Source: Pseudolactococcus sp041800635
Lineage (GTDB): Bacteria > Bacillota > Bacilli > Lactobacillales > Streptococcaceae
Direction of reading: 5' to 3'
NCBI GenBank assembly: GCA_047833645.1
Contig: CP181259.1
Span: forward strand, 992,001-1,056,000
Length of the DNA: 64,000 nucleotides
A model generated the notes under the pieces. That model was not told where the DNA came from. It saw only the letters and a list, made by a program, of their open reading frames with translations, and ran no database searches. Each line of letters opens with the position of its first letter. Within the stretch, counting starts at the first letter, position 1. The translations under genes and the position numbers were made by a program. Shown in pieces: positions 1-8,466 of the stretch.

Positions 1-60
1 GTGAAAATAAGAACTAAAAATACTGCAAATTCTCTGTTTGCTGCAAATGACTTCTATCAC

Positions 61-1269
61 CTACCCCACAAACTTAACATTAATCACAATAATCGCAGCA
101 ATCAATATCAAAAGCAGCACGGTAAACACGATATGGCGTTTTTTGTGCATGAGAATGATGGCGACAAATTCGCGGATGAAAGCGTTGGGGAGGAAATATC
201 TAGCTGTTCTGCTACCGATGCCGTCACTGTTTAGACCAACTATCTTAGCAAACAGACCTGCTCGAAAGATATGGTAATCGTTGCTGACAAAAGCACTTTG
301 ATACGGCTTACCTTGACTTCTTTCGTCCATTAGGGCTTTTGAAAACTGCAAATTTTGTAGGGTCGTTTCACTGTTTTCTTCCGTGATAATCTCAGCTTTC
401 GGCACACCTTGTGATAAGGCATAGTTTGCCATGGCTACCGCCTCTGGCATTTTTTCGTCTTGACCTTGCCCCCCACTCATGATGAGTAGCGGCTGCTTTC
501 CAGTTCTTGCTTGCTGTTGGTTCGCAAACGCCAAGGCTGCATCTATTCTGCCCGCGAGCAACGGTGTAACTGTCTTACCGTTGAGTAGACCTGAACCCAG
601 AACAATGAGATAGTCTTTATTGAACTTGGGTTTGATGTGATTGAAGAGTAGACTGCTGGTTAGGATGGTCATAAAGCTAAAGAAATAATAGATGAGGAAA
701 ATGACGATAACCATGTAGATATATTCAAAAACGCTGTCTTTTTTGAGCAATAAATGCTGAAAAAGGATGAGGAAAAGCCCTGCTATGCCTAGTAAAAGTG
801 TCAGCATGTTGCCGAGACTTCGGCTCTCTTTTTTCAAGACGATACGAGCATTCCAAAGGAGGTAAACAATTAAGGCATAACCGCCAAAAGAAAGTAGCAC
901 AAAGGCCATGAGGCCGATGATGAGGCTGAGAAGGATTGGCAGTGGTGTCGAGAATGGAAAGCAAAGGATGACAATGTAGCCAATGGTAATGACGATGCTC
1001 AAATTAAAGACATAACCCGTGAGTAGGCGGCGTTTGTCTTTATGAATGATGCGATAAGAGACTAGCCAAGAGCCCAAGACCATGACTAGCATAAAGGTAA
1101 AGAATGCGCCTAAATCTATCTTGCTGTAAGTGATAATGGTGTCAACCAACAGGACTATCCCTAACCATAAGGCGAGCGCAGTCAGACGAAATTTGACTTT
1201 TTTAATGCGAACTAAGACCAGATAAACGATAAGCGCCAAGATCAAAATAAGGTCTGGAATGATAACCAT
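61..1269 (-). CDS. YdcF/DUF218-family membrane protein
   Basis: A 402-residue protein with several hydrophobic helices over residues 1-215, followed by a DUF218 domain at about 220-360. The domain shows the usual family blocks VLGSGL, LAGRIDAAL, SGGQGQDE, ITEENSETT and SNDYHIFRAG. One more hydrophobic helix lies at the C-terminus. Members of this family are linked to envelope or small-metabolite chemistry, but the substrate of this one cannot be told. The ATG has AGAAAGG upstream. It is the first gene after a T-box leader on the same strand, so it is probably controlled by the charging of a tRNA, an unusual link. The next gene of the transcript, if any, lies outside the window. Confidence 0.85.
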   Translation of the reverse strand: MVIIPDLILILALIVYLVLVRIKKVKFRLTALALWLGIVLLVDTIITYSKIDLGAFFTFMLVMVLGSWLVSYRIIHKDKRRLLTGYVFNLSIVITIGYIVILCFPFSTPLPILLSLIIGLMAFVLLSFGGYALIVYLLWNARIVLKKESRSLGNMLTLLLGIAGLFLILFQHLLLKKDSVFEYIYMVIVIFLIYYFFSFMTILTSSLLFNHIKPKFNKDYLIVLGSGLLNGKTVTPLLAGRIDAALAFANQQQARTGKQPLLIMSGGQGQDEKMPEAVAMANYALSQGVPKAEIITEENSETTLQNLQFSKALMDERSQGKPYQSAFVSNDYHIFRAGLFAKIVGLNSDGIGSRTARYFLPNAFIREFVAIILMHKKRHIVFTVLLLILIAAIIVINVKFVG

Positions 1270-1330
1270 GTGGATGCCTTTCTATCAATTAAACGTGTTG
1301 ATGGCGATGGTGACTGTCCAAGCGCGGACA

Positions 1331-1560
1331 AAAAGCGCCCTAATCTATTATGATTAGGGCGCTTTCACGTGGTACCACCTAAATTCCCAGACATCATGTG
1401 TCTGGACACTCATTTTTTTTATTTATACTCATTTAACTATTGAGTATACGATTATCAAGAAACAACAATCATGAGGACGTTTGTAGGATTTTCAGCACCC
1501 TCCTACTCTCTTTATAAACGCAGTCTCACGATACTCTTCTCGTTTCCTTTATTCTATCAA
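1331..1560 (-). promoter_or_regulatory. T-box riboswitch leader with intrinsic terminator
   Basis: On the minus strand this non-coding leader holds the conserved T-box GGTGGTACCACG (1369-1380) next to a GC-rich terminator whose arms are 1333-1345 and 1352-1364, followed by a T run. Upstream are a GAGTA S-turn motif, an apical hairpin with GGGTGCTGAAAA inside a GTAGGA/TCCTAC stem, and a stem III hairpin CCAGACA/TGTCTGG. These match the canonical layout of stem I, stem III and the mutually exclusive antiterminator/terminator. TGGT in the T-box would pair with a tRNA ending ACCA. The specifier codon is ambiguous (UUG or GUU by alignment to known leaders). The gene controlled is the YdcF-type gene 60 bases downstream. 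Confidence 0.87.
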
Positions 1561-1567
1561 TTTTTAA

Positions 1568-1867
1568 TTAGAAAGGCAATCCTTTTGTGAATTTACCAAG
1601 TTTTTGCTCTGTTGTTTTATCAATGTCCACCAAGGCTGCATTAACGGCTTGTGTGATCATGTCTGACAAGGTTTCTGAATCTTCTGGGTCAATCAAGTCT
1701 GGTGAGATATCAATCTGTGTCATTTTACGGTCACCTGTGAAGGCAACTTTTACCAAGTCTTGAGCAGACGTGCCATAAAAGGTTGTCGCTTCAATTTCAG
1801 CTTGCGCAATCTTCATATTTTTTTGCAAGTCTTGGGCTTGTTTCATCATTTTTTGCATATTCATCAT
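1568..1867 (-). CDS. ebfC: YbaB/EbfC nucleoid-associated protein
   Basis: 99 residues, normal for the family. It opens with the Met-rich helix MMNMQKMMKQAQDLQKNM, then has the GxG/D-K-Met-type core (TGDRKMTQIDISPDLIDPED) and ends in a helix ending KGLPF. EbfC proteins are dimeric DNA-binding proteins, often encoded next to recR or dnaX. The first five codons form the attachment site of the island that begins here: the coding sequence stays intact, but the upstream AAAGAGG ribosome-binding site now comes from the island, and the native one sits 10.6 kb away near 12470. Its promoter is therefore new, probably integrase-side read-through. Confidence 0.9.
   Translation of the reverse strand: MMNMQKMMKQAQDLQKNMKIAQAEIEATTFYGTSAQDLVKVAFTGDRKMTQIDISPDLIDPEDSETLSDMITQAVNAALVDIDKTTEQKLGKFTKGLPF
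1851..1867. repeat. Island attachment site, left copy (in ebfC codons 1-6)
   Basis: The 17-base direct repeat TTTTGCATATTCATCAT overlaps the ebfC start; read on the minus strand it gives ATGATGAATATGCAAAA, the first codons of the gene. The match stops on both sides (T versus A before, A versus C after). Confidence 0.82.
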
Positions 1868-1921
1868 AGATATGTACCTCTTTCCTTATTTCACGGACTT
1901 TACAGCCCTTTTTATATTGGT

Positions 1922-1941
1922 CTACTGACCAAAACTGACCA
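1922..1941. repeat. Putative integrase arm-type site, left
   Basis: CTACTGACCA followed by AAACTGACCA: two copies of CTGACCA ten bases apart. The same pair, spaced eleven bases, occurs just inside the right end of the island, which suggests integrase binding. Function is inferred from position and repetition only. Confidence 0.5.
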
Positions 1942-1956
1942 CTTTTTTTATCGCTT

Positions 1957-3106
1957 TTAAAAGTTGTCAAATGCATTGGCAACTTCTTTTTGTTCTGATG
2001 GAAATAAATGTAAGTATGTATTTATCGTCGTTGTGATGGATGAGTGTCCCAAACGTTTCATCAACATGAAAAATAAATAACCTTTTCCCTCTCCCTTACG
2101 TAAACCATCACTTATCAAATAAGCAGCGTGTGAATGTCTGAAATCATGATTTCTGATATACGGCAAATCAATTGGTAAACGTTTCTTCAATTTATCACGT
2201 CTAAAATTTGTGACATTAGGTTCTGTTAAGTATTCAGGAGTGGCTTGAAGTACTTGCAGATTATCAACATCATCTATGAATCCGCCTAATATTTCACTTT
2301 GTCTATTCTTCCAATCTTTCAATTCCTCAATAAATGATTTGTGAATATAGACTCGACGTTTTGATTCTTTCGTTTTAACTGGTCTGAAAGTCATTTCTTT
2401 ATTTTTATAACATACGGTATGTTTTATATCAAGATAGTCATCTTTAAAATTCACTTGTTTCCAAGTCAAAGCTAAAGCCTCACCTGACCTAACACCTGAA
2501 TACATTAAAATTCTAAAATAAAGTTGAAATCTATATTCGTCTGGCTCAAATAATAAATCAAACCGTTTAAACATCTGAGGTGTATAATATTCAAATTCCG
2601 TCCTACTTTGTGAAAGTTTACGAATTAATTTGCATGGATTATCCATCCTAAACTTTGCCTTTATAGCACATTCAAACATCTTCCCCAAGAAAATCATTTG
2701 ACGATTAACCGTCACTTCAGCCAAAGTTCTACCTTTTTTGCTTGACTTTTTACGCAACCACTCTCTAAAATCTAACACATCTTCAATGTCAACCATCTTC
2801 ATATCTGCATTTTCGAAAAATACAGATATATATTGCGTATAGTAAGAGTATTGCGTGTCAATTGTTGCCATTCGATTTTCTCGACGTACATCCTCTTGTT
2901 TGGTCAATTCATATAACATACCAACAGTCAGAACATTTTTATACGTAATTTGTTTGAGCTTCGTAACCTTATAGTTAGTCTCATACTCCTCGGCTTCTCT
3001 TTTGTTGCAAAACCGAATTTTTTATGAGGATTTCTCTTTCCGTCAATGCTCGTTTTCCTGACGATACATCAACCGTCCATGTATTATTTTCCTTTCTTAC
3101 TGTCAT
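1957..3106 (-). pseudogene. int: Tyrosine recombinase (integrase), frameshifted
   Basis: The C-terminal catalytic part is open from an internal ATG at 2919 (320 residues). It shows the core-binding helix region, YSGVRSGEALALTW (catalytic Arg), NHDFRHSHAAYL (HxxR), RLGHSSITTTINTYLH (LGH and the nucleophile Tyr). The true N-terminus starts at an ATG at 3104-3106 with a perfect AAGGAGG; it reads MTVRKENNTWTVDVSSGKRA, the arm-DNA-binding domain. Two indels break the frame between them: near 3033-3037 (an extra GA) and near 2995-3003 (one base missing or two extra). Stops follow in the original frame. The remaining product would lack arm binding, so site-specific recombination is probably lost. 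Confidence 0.85.
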
Positions 3107-3300
3107 AAAACCTCCTTAAATCCAAGGTCGGCCTTATCAGTCATATTGTTTTGTACTCCTTTTATTTTATCATTTTTATATATTTCTGTCATCCCATACC
3201 CCTGTACTTGTTCAACTGCTCTAATAGGCATGCGACCTACTTTTCTCCCTTTGTTTAAAAATACACATTCAAAGTTTGAACTACATTTTACATCCTTCAC
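3103..3300 (-). pseudogene. Remnant of a DUF3173-like small protein upstream of int
   Basis: A 65-residue frame contains NKGRKVGRMPIRAVEQVQGY, which resembles the C-terminal block of DUF3173 proteins (FYNNKRLGRVP..AVE..LG), small proteins commonly encoded just before integrases of ICEs and islands. The expected N-terminal part (IIRAAE) is readable in another frame just upstream near 3305-3330, with an AGGAGG further up, so the gene looks broken. Its TGA overlaps the int ATG (ATGA), pointing to former translational coupling. The family call is from memory of the motif and is tentative. Confidence 0.4.
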
Positions 3301-3467
3301 TCAGCTGCTCTTATAATTTTTGAGAAAAGATAAAATCCACCTCCTACTTATAAGCCATGAGATGCAGTTAAATGTGACACTTTTTATAATTTATTTTTAT
3401 TTTATTTTTCATCCGCTTCGATTTTTGAGTCACAGTATTAGGTTTTATATTATTCAATCTAGCATAG

Positions 3468-4667
3468 GGCACCTCTAATAACTACCAATTAATTCACCTC
3501 TAAATGAAATTAGAAAAAAACACAGAAAACTAAGCATAGTCTACTATGTTTTTCTTTATGTTACAGACGCCACTTGACTGTTTATTCTTATTTTAGACAG
3601 ATTACCTCCATGTTTTGAGATTTAAACGTTTAACTTGTTCGTACCTCAATAAGTTATAAGTCAGATTTGTAAGGTCAGTATTTAAAACAGCTCGATCGAA
3701 TCCAATAGAACGTAAACTAGGACCATGCATTGAATTTTCAACAAAGCCAAATACATGTTCAATATGGACACGTATTTTCGAAATGATTTTATTAAACATT
3801 TTATCGTCTGCCTTAAGAGATTTACAACGTGTGTTTTTTAGACAGGTAAAAAGTTCAGCACCTTTAGGTGTTGCTTGATTTTGATAAGCTGAGTCTGCTA
3901 AGGTGATCTCATCGGGATCAACAAGAACCCCTATTATTTGAGAATCATGCACATTTGCAGGCGTTGTTTGATAATTCTTTACGAATTTTGATTTGGTATC
4001 TATAGCAATATGATTTTTGTAGCCATAGTGTCTCTCATTACCTTTAATTGTCCAGCGAGCAGCTGTATCCTTCTGTGCTCTTTTGTTCTTCGTCCAATTC
4101 ACTGGTACCCTATTTGCTTTAATCAATTCATTTTCGTCTTTTGGATTACGTTGTTTAGGCGCCTCTATGAATGTTGCATCAACAATCTGTCCTTTATGAG
4201 CGATCATCCCTTGTGATTCAAGTTTTTCTTGAAAGGCAGAAAAAAGCCAGTTTCCTCTATTAGATTTTGATAGCTGATTTCTAAAGTTCCAGATAGTCTT
4301 TGCGTCTGGTACCTTGTCATCAATCTTAAGGAATCTTCTAAACGAAATCCGGTTAATCATTTGATATTCCATTGCATCATCAGATAGATTGTATAAGCGT
4401 TGTAAAATTAGAATTTTCAACATTAAAACAAGGTCATAGGGCGGTCTACCACCATGAGATTTGTTTTTTAAATCATACTTAAAAATCCGGTTAAGAGTTG
4501 GGCGAAAACACTCGAAATCAACCACTTTTTTCTAGCCGCTCAAGAGGGTCTCCTTTTAAACTTAATTTTTCAAGATAGTCGCTATCTCCAAATAAATTCG
4601 TCTTCAATACCTCGTTAGCTTATTTCTAATCTATTATACCTCTTTTCATACGTTTTTAGAGGTGCCC
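3468..4667. mobile_element. IS5-family insertion sequence, 1.2 kb
   Basis: Terminal inverted repeats are GGGCACCTCTAA at 3468-3479 and TTAGAGGTGCCC at 4656-4667. The single transposase gene lies on the minus strand between them. No convincing target duplication is visible in the flanks (AGCATA and TTTACT). It sits inside the island, between the int/DUF3173 remnants and the sugar operon. Confidence 0.8.
3602..4607 (-). pseudogene. IS5-family transposase, frame interrupted at an A6 run
   Basis: The main frame (GTG at 4525, 307 residues) carries a DUF772-type N-terminal domain (GRPPYDLVLMLKILILQRLY), and a DDE domain with GQIVDATFIEAP (first Asp), ADSAYQ (second Asp) and KIRVHIEHVFGF (Glu within the Y-R-E signature). 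The natural N-terminus is in another frame: from a TTG at 4605-4607 it reads KTNLFGDSDYLEKL and ends after LERLEKSG. A run of six A (4526-4531 on the minus strand) separates the frames; five would restore it. This is either a decayed gene or one relying on slippage. Confidence 0.7.
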
Positions 4668-5074
4668 TTTACTTAACAGAATGATTCTGAGACAAAAATA
4701 TCAAAGAGAGAAACCGCATAAAATTCGTATTCAAACGTAATTTCATGCGGTTTCTCTATATTATAATGAACTAAAATATGTTGTTGTGACTATTATCCTA
4801 TCGCCTTTTCTAATGGATTATCATTTATTCAATTTTTTATATCCTTCAGCTATATTAATTAATTTTCTATCCTAAGTTCATTTTACCTCATGTGATTACA
4901 TCTTAATGACTTATCAACTACTAAGTACCAAGATAACTACCAGCACGATAAATTTCAGGTACAAAAATACACCCAAACACGAAATTCACCAAAGTACATG
5001 AACTAGTTTTAACATCACCATTTCATTCTACCTTCTAAATATTTCATCCGTTTAGGTGTACCCATACAGTGGAT
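4668..5074. other. Intergenic stretch with one strong hairpin and a possible gene end
   Basis: A perfect inverted repeat, AGAGAAACCGCAT at 4707-4719 and ATGCGGTTTCTCT at 4745-4757, lies between the IS and the sugar operon and could terminate transcripts from both sides. Near 4921-4985 the minus strand reads FVPEIYRAGSYLGT followed by a stop, which might be the tail of a deleted gene. No intact gene is seen. Confidence 0.5.
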
Positions 5075-5950
5075 TTAATTTTTATATCTCAATTCCTTTA
5101 ATGCCAAAGCAAAGTTACCTAATGTTGCAGAGCCATTATCGGCAATTGATGTGAGTTGTAAATAGTCTTCCAGTGGTGGCGTCATAACGTAATCATTTAA
5201 TAAGGCTTTAAAGTGAGTTCTGACACGTGCAATCATGTGCTCTTGTGCCATCACACCACCACCAAAAATAATCTTGCTTGGTGCCAAAGTCAAAGTTGCT
5301 GATATAGCTGCTTGTGCAATATAATAAGCTTGAATGTCCCAAACTTCAGAATCCAATGAAATATTTTCGCCGGATATACCAGTACGCGCTTTAAGACTTG
5401 GTCCTGATGCGACACCTTCTAAACAATCTCCATGAAATGGGCAAATTCCCTTAAATTCCAAATCTTTTGGGTGGCGTTTAACAAATTGATGCCCCATTTC
5501 TGCATGGGAAATACCACCGATAAATTGACCTTGTTGAATAGCAGCCGCACCTATTCCAGTTCCAATTGTAAAGTAAACAAGACTTTGGGAACCTTGATTT
5601 TCATTAGCAATCAACTCACCATAGGCAGACGCATTGACGTCTGTCGTAAAGTACATGGGCACATTTAACTCTTTTTTCAACAAACCAATCATATCCACAT
5701 CAGACCAATACGGCTTAGGTGTACTCATCACGTAGCCATAAGTTTTTGATTCACGAATGATATCAATAGGTCCAAAAGAACCTATGCCAATCGCTACGAC
5801 ATCAAACGACTTAAAGAAATCTATTGCTTGCTTTAAAGTCTTCTGTGGCGTTGTTGTTGGAAAAGTGGACGAATGCTTAACCTCAAATTGTTCAGTACCC
5901 ACCGAACAGACAAATTTTGTACCACCTGCTTCAATACTACCTAATAACAT
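5075..5950 (-). CDS. scrK: ROK-family fructokinase
   Basis: 291 residues from the ATG at 5948-5950, which has AGGAAGG upstream; a longer in-frame GTG start at 5980 is less likely. It opens with LLGSIEAGGTKFVCSVG (ATP-binding phosphate 1 motif), then FTIGTGIGAAAIQQG, and the zinc-binding cluster HAEMGHQFVKRHPKD...GICPFHGDCLEGVASGP typical of ROK fructokinases. It phosphorylates fructose to fructose-6-phosphate in the cytoplasm. As last gene of the operon it would take the fructose freed by the GH32 enzyme. A 98-bp repeat element lies between it and the regulator gene. Confidence 0.87.
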   Translation of the reverse strand: MLLGSIEAGGTKFVCSVGTEQFEVKHSSTFPTTTPQKTLKQAIDFFKSFDVVAIGIGSFGPIDIIRESKTYGYVMSTPKPYWSDVDMIGLLKKELNVPMYFTTDVNASAYGELIANENQGSQSLVYFTIGTGIGAAAIQQGQFIGGISHAEMGHQFVKRHPKDLEFKGICPFHGDCLEGVASGPSLKARTGISGENISLDSEVWDIQAYYIAQAAISATLTLAPSKIIFGGGVMAQEHMIARVRTHFKALLNDYVMTPPLEDYLQLTSIADNGSATLGNFALALKELRYKN

Positions 5951-5962
5951 ATCGTTTAATTT

Positions 5963-6060
5963 TCCTTCCTGCGATTTCACTTCCTAAATTCTTGAAAGTC
6001 GACCTCCGCTGATGCACTGTCCAATTGGGGGCATTCGCAAACGTAAATCCGCTCAAATCC
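5963..6060 (-). repeat. Dispersed ~98-bp intergenic repeat, copy 1
   Basis: Read on the minus strand this runs from TTTGAGCGGA through GTTTGCGAATG and TTTCAAGA to GAAATCGCAGGAAGGA. A second copy at 35731-35827 is roughly 70 percent identical by eye over its length, with the same order of blocks. In both places the element lies in the gap between two minus-strand genes and supplies the ribosome-binding-site region of the downstream one. Confidence 0.65.
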
Positions 6061-6082
6061 TTCCACGAGAAACACTAGTTGT

Positions 6083-7054
6083 TCATCTGGTTGTCCGACC
6101 TTTAATGTATGACACATCAAGCAGCTGTTCTTTACAAATTTCTTTACCAGCTGCTAAAGCAAGCACCATCTCTACAGCACACTTAGCCATCGCTTCAATT
6201 GGTTGCTTAATGGTAGAAACGATATAATCTCGTTCAACACTCATCTTCATACCATCACAACCAATGATTTGTACATCCTCAGGTACATTTTTCCCAAGCT
6301 CATTTAATGCTGATAAGACATCTAAGGCCTCATAATCATTGATAGCAAATATAGCATCAATATCCGGATTAGCCTTTAAAAAAGCTTTTATCTGCTCTTT
6401 GTTAGCATAAACGGGTTCAAGCATATCTAATTTTGAAAATGGTGCGTTTGCTTTCGTAACAGCCTCTTCGAAACTTTCACCACGATCCATGGTGCGATTT
6501 TTAATTTCATTATGTGATCCGATATAGGCAAAATGCCGTCCACCACTTTGAGCTAGCGCCTCATAAGCCAGTTGCCCAACTTTTCTGTTATCACTCGCAA
6601 CGTAGGCAACATCATGTGTAAAAAATCTGTCAATACTGACGAAGGGAAGACCATCACTGATACAGTTTTCAATATCCGTATAGGTAATTGCAATGATACC
6701 ATCACAACGGTTTTGATCCACCATTTTAACATACTCTATTTCTTTTTCAGATTGACCGTCACTATTACACAGATATAACTTATATTTATTTTGAGATAAA
6801 AATTTTTCAACATGATAAGCGAACTCTGAAAAGAAAGGGTGCCAAATCGTTGGTAAAATCAAAGCAACTGTATTGGTCATAGAGCTTTTTAAGCCTCTAG
6901 CAGTTTCATCAGGTATGAAATCCAATGTTTTGATTGCTTCACTAACCTTTTGATAGGTAGAATCCTTCACTTTGGTGCCGTTAATAAATCTTGAGACCGT
7001 GCCAACCCCTACACCTGCTAAGTTAGCAACATCTTTCATAGTAGCTTTTTTCAC
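6083..7054 (-). CDS. LacI-family regulator of the fructo-oligosaccharide operon
   Basis: 323 residues. The N-terminal helix-turn-helix MKDVANLAGVGVGTVSRFIN and hinge helix DETARGLKS are typical, followed by a periplasmic-binding-protein-like sensor domain (NTVALILPTIWHPFFSEFAY, DGIIAITYT, AINDYEALDVLSALNE, TIKQPIEAM). It is inside the operon, 19 bases after the GH32 gene. By organisation it resembles SusR/ScrR; the two perfect GGAAACGTTTCC sites in front of the first permease gene are its likely operators, so it should repress the operon, including itself, until a sucrose- or fructose-type effector binds. The effector is inferred. Confidence 0.88.
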   Translation of the reverse strand: MKKATMKDVANLAGVGVGTVSRFINGTKVKDSTYQKVSEAIKTLDFIPDETARGLKSSMTNTVALILPTIWHPFFSEFAYHVEKFLSQNKYKLYLCNSDGQSEKEIEYVKMVDQNRCDGIIAITYTDIENCISDGLPFVSIDRFFTHDVAYVASDNRKVGQLAYEALAQSGGRHFAYIGSHNEIKNRTMDRGESFEEAVTKANAPFSKLDMLEPVYANKEQIKAFLKANPDIDAIFAINDYEALDVLSALNELGKNVPEDVQIIGCDGMKMSVERDYIVSTIKQPIEAMAKCAVEMVLALAAGKEICKEQLLDVSYIKGRTTR

Positions 7055-7072
7055 ATGACCATCTCTTTATTT

Positions 7073-8461
7073 CTATATTTTAATTTTTTCCCTATAAGTT
7101 GATACGATGAATTGTTCTGACTGAATCCGAATCTTGCCAATTTCTTCTTTGGGATAAAAAGTATTTGAAAAGACAATGTCGTTGTTGATAATCAAGTCAC
7201 TTGTTGAAACATCCGTAGCAAGTGCTATCTTCACATATTCTGAAGATAGCTGGCATTGTCTAATATCTGAAACATTTTCGCCATCTTTGATCAGATAACC
7301 AGACTGACTTCGATTTACAGTGATTGTTTGGTCAGCGCAGGAAATTTCAACATACTCATCTGCTGTGCCAATTTTAAGGATAAAGTCCCCCCTAAATTCA
7401 GCCTCTAGCAAAGGGGGAATCTCTGTTTCAAAATCATTCTCAACTTCTTTTTCATCAATTAGATGAAACTGATCATAAAATTCAGACACAAATTCTTGTC
7501 GAATTTTACCTTCTTTGTAGGTTAATTGACGAGGAATAGTCATTGATCCTGCCCAATTGTGTCCCAAATCATCTGTCGGAATACTTCTACCCCACATTTG
7601 TTCCCATGCAATCATGATTCGACGATTTTTGTCATCCAACAAGGTTTGTGGAGCATAGAAATCCAAGCCACTGTCAATTTCTTCAACAGTTTCAGTGACG
7701 AATTTGCCTTTCTCCCAATCAACCTCTCCAATAAACCAAACCGAGCTATTGACGTTAGCGAAACGGAAGCCATCCTGCTGATAAGCAATTGGTGATACAA
7801 TCAAGACATCTTTCCCACCGAGTGAAAATAAGTCTGGACATTCCCAAATCTTCCCTTGATTTTTTTCAGCGCTTAAAAAGACAGATTTGAACATCCAATT
7901 TTCAAGGTCGTCACTTTCAAACAACAACACATTTCCAATATTATTTTCGGTTGAAGCGACGAGTGAATAGTATTTATCGCTACGTTTAAAAATTTTGGGA
8001 TCTCGGAAGTCTGTCGTATTGGTAACATGCCGCTCATCAATCACAGGATTTTGCTCATATTTTTGAAAGTGAATTCCATCAAAGCTTCTAGCAAGACACT
8101 GAACCTGACGAATGCTACCGTTTTCATCTACATGACCAGTATACATTAAAATTAATTCGTCATCAACAGCCAATGCCGTCCCTGAGAAACACCCCCCTTT
8201 ATCATAAGGTTGATCAGGTGCCAAGGCAACCGGCAGATGTTCCCAATGAATAAGATCTGAACTCTTGGCATGTCCCCAGTGCATAGGTCCCCACTTGGCA
8301 CTATAAGGGTGATATTGATAAAATAGATGGTACTCACCTTTAAAATAGACAAAACCGTTAGGATCATTTATCCAACCAATCGGTGCCGTAAAATGAAATC
8401 GAGGCTTATATTGGTGATTTACCTTTGCTTTATTGTCTTTAATCCACTCATTTACAGTCAT
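7073..8461 (-). CDS. GH32 beta-fructofuranosidase / sucrose-6-phosphate hydrolase
   Basis: 462 residues, no signal peptide, so cytoplasmic. Hallmarks of GH32: WINDPNGFVYFKGEYHLFYQ with the nucleophile Asp, FSGTALA, DFRDPKIF with the transition-state Asp, and IWECPDLFSL with the acid/base Glu; the C-terminal part forms the beta-sandwich. It hydrolyses terminal fructose from sucrose, sucrose-6-phosphate or short fructans. Since the operon imports through an ABC transporter, which does not phosphorylate, unphosphorylated sucrose or kestose-type oligosaccharides are more probable substrates than sucrose-6-phosphate. Its start lies 5 bases after the binding-protein gene. Confidence 0.9.
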   Translation of the reverse strand: MTVNEWIKDNKAKVNHQYKPRFHFTAPIGWINDPNGFVYFKGEYHLFYQYHPYSAKWGPMHWGHAKSSDLIHWEHLPVALAPDQPYDKGGCFSGTALAVDDELILMYTGHVDENGSIRQVQCLARSFDGIHFQKYEQNPVIDERHVTNTTDFRDPKIFKRSDKYYSLVASTENNIGNVLLFESDDLENWMFKSVFLSAEKNQGKIWECPDLFSLGGKDVLIVSPIAYQQDGFRFANVNSSVWFIGEVDWEKGKFVTETVEEIDSGLDFYAPQTLLDDKNRRIMIAWEQMWGRSIPTDDLGHNWAGSMTIPRQLTYKEGKIRQEFVSEFYDQFHLIDEKEVENDFETEIPPLLEAEFRGDFILKIGTADEYVEISCADQTITVNRSQSGYLIKDGENVSDIRQCQLSSEYVKIALATDVSTSDLIINNDIVFSNTFYPKEEIGKIRIQSEQFIVSTYREKIKI

Positions 8462-8466
8462 AGTCT

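Noticed and set aside
1..277. Plus-strand open frames at the left edge
   Set aside because: They lie antisense to the end of the YdcF-type gene, have no ribosome-binding site and no family resemblance.
3468..4667. Target-site duplication of the IS5-family element
   Set aside because: The flanks AGCATA and TTTACT do not match at 2, 3 or 4 bases.
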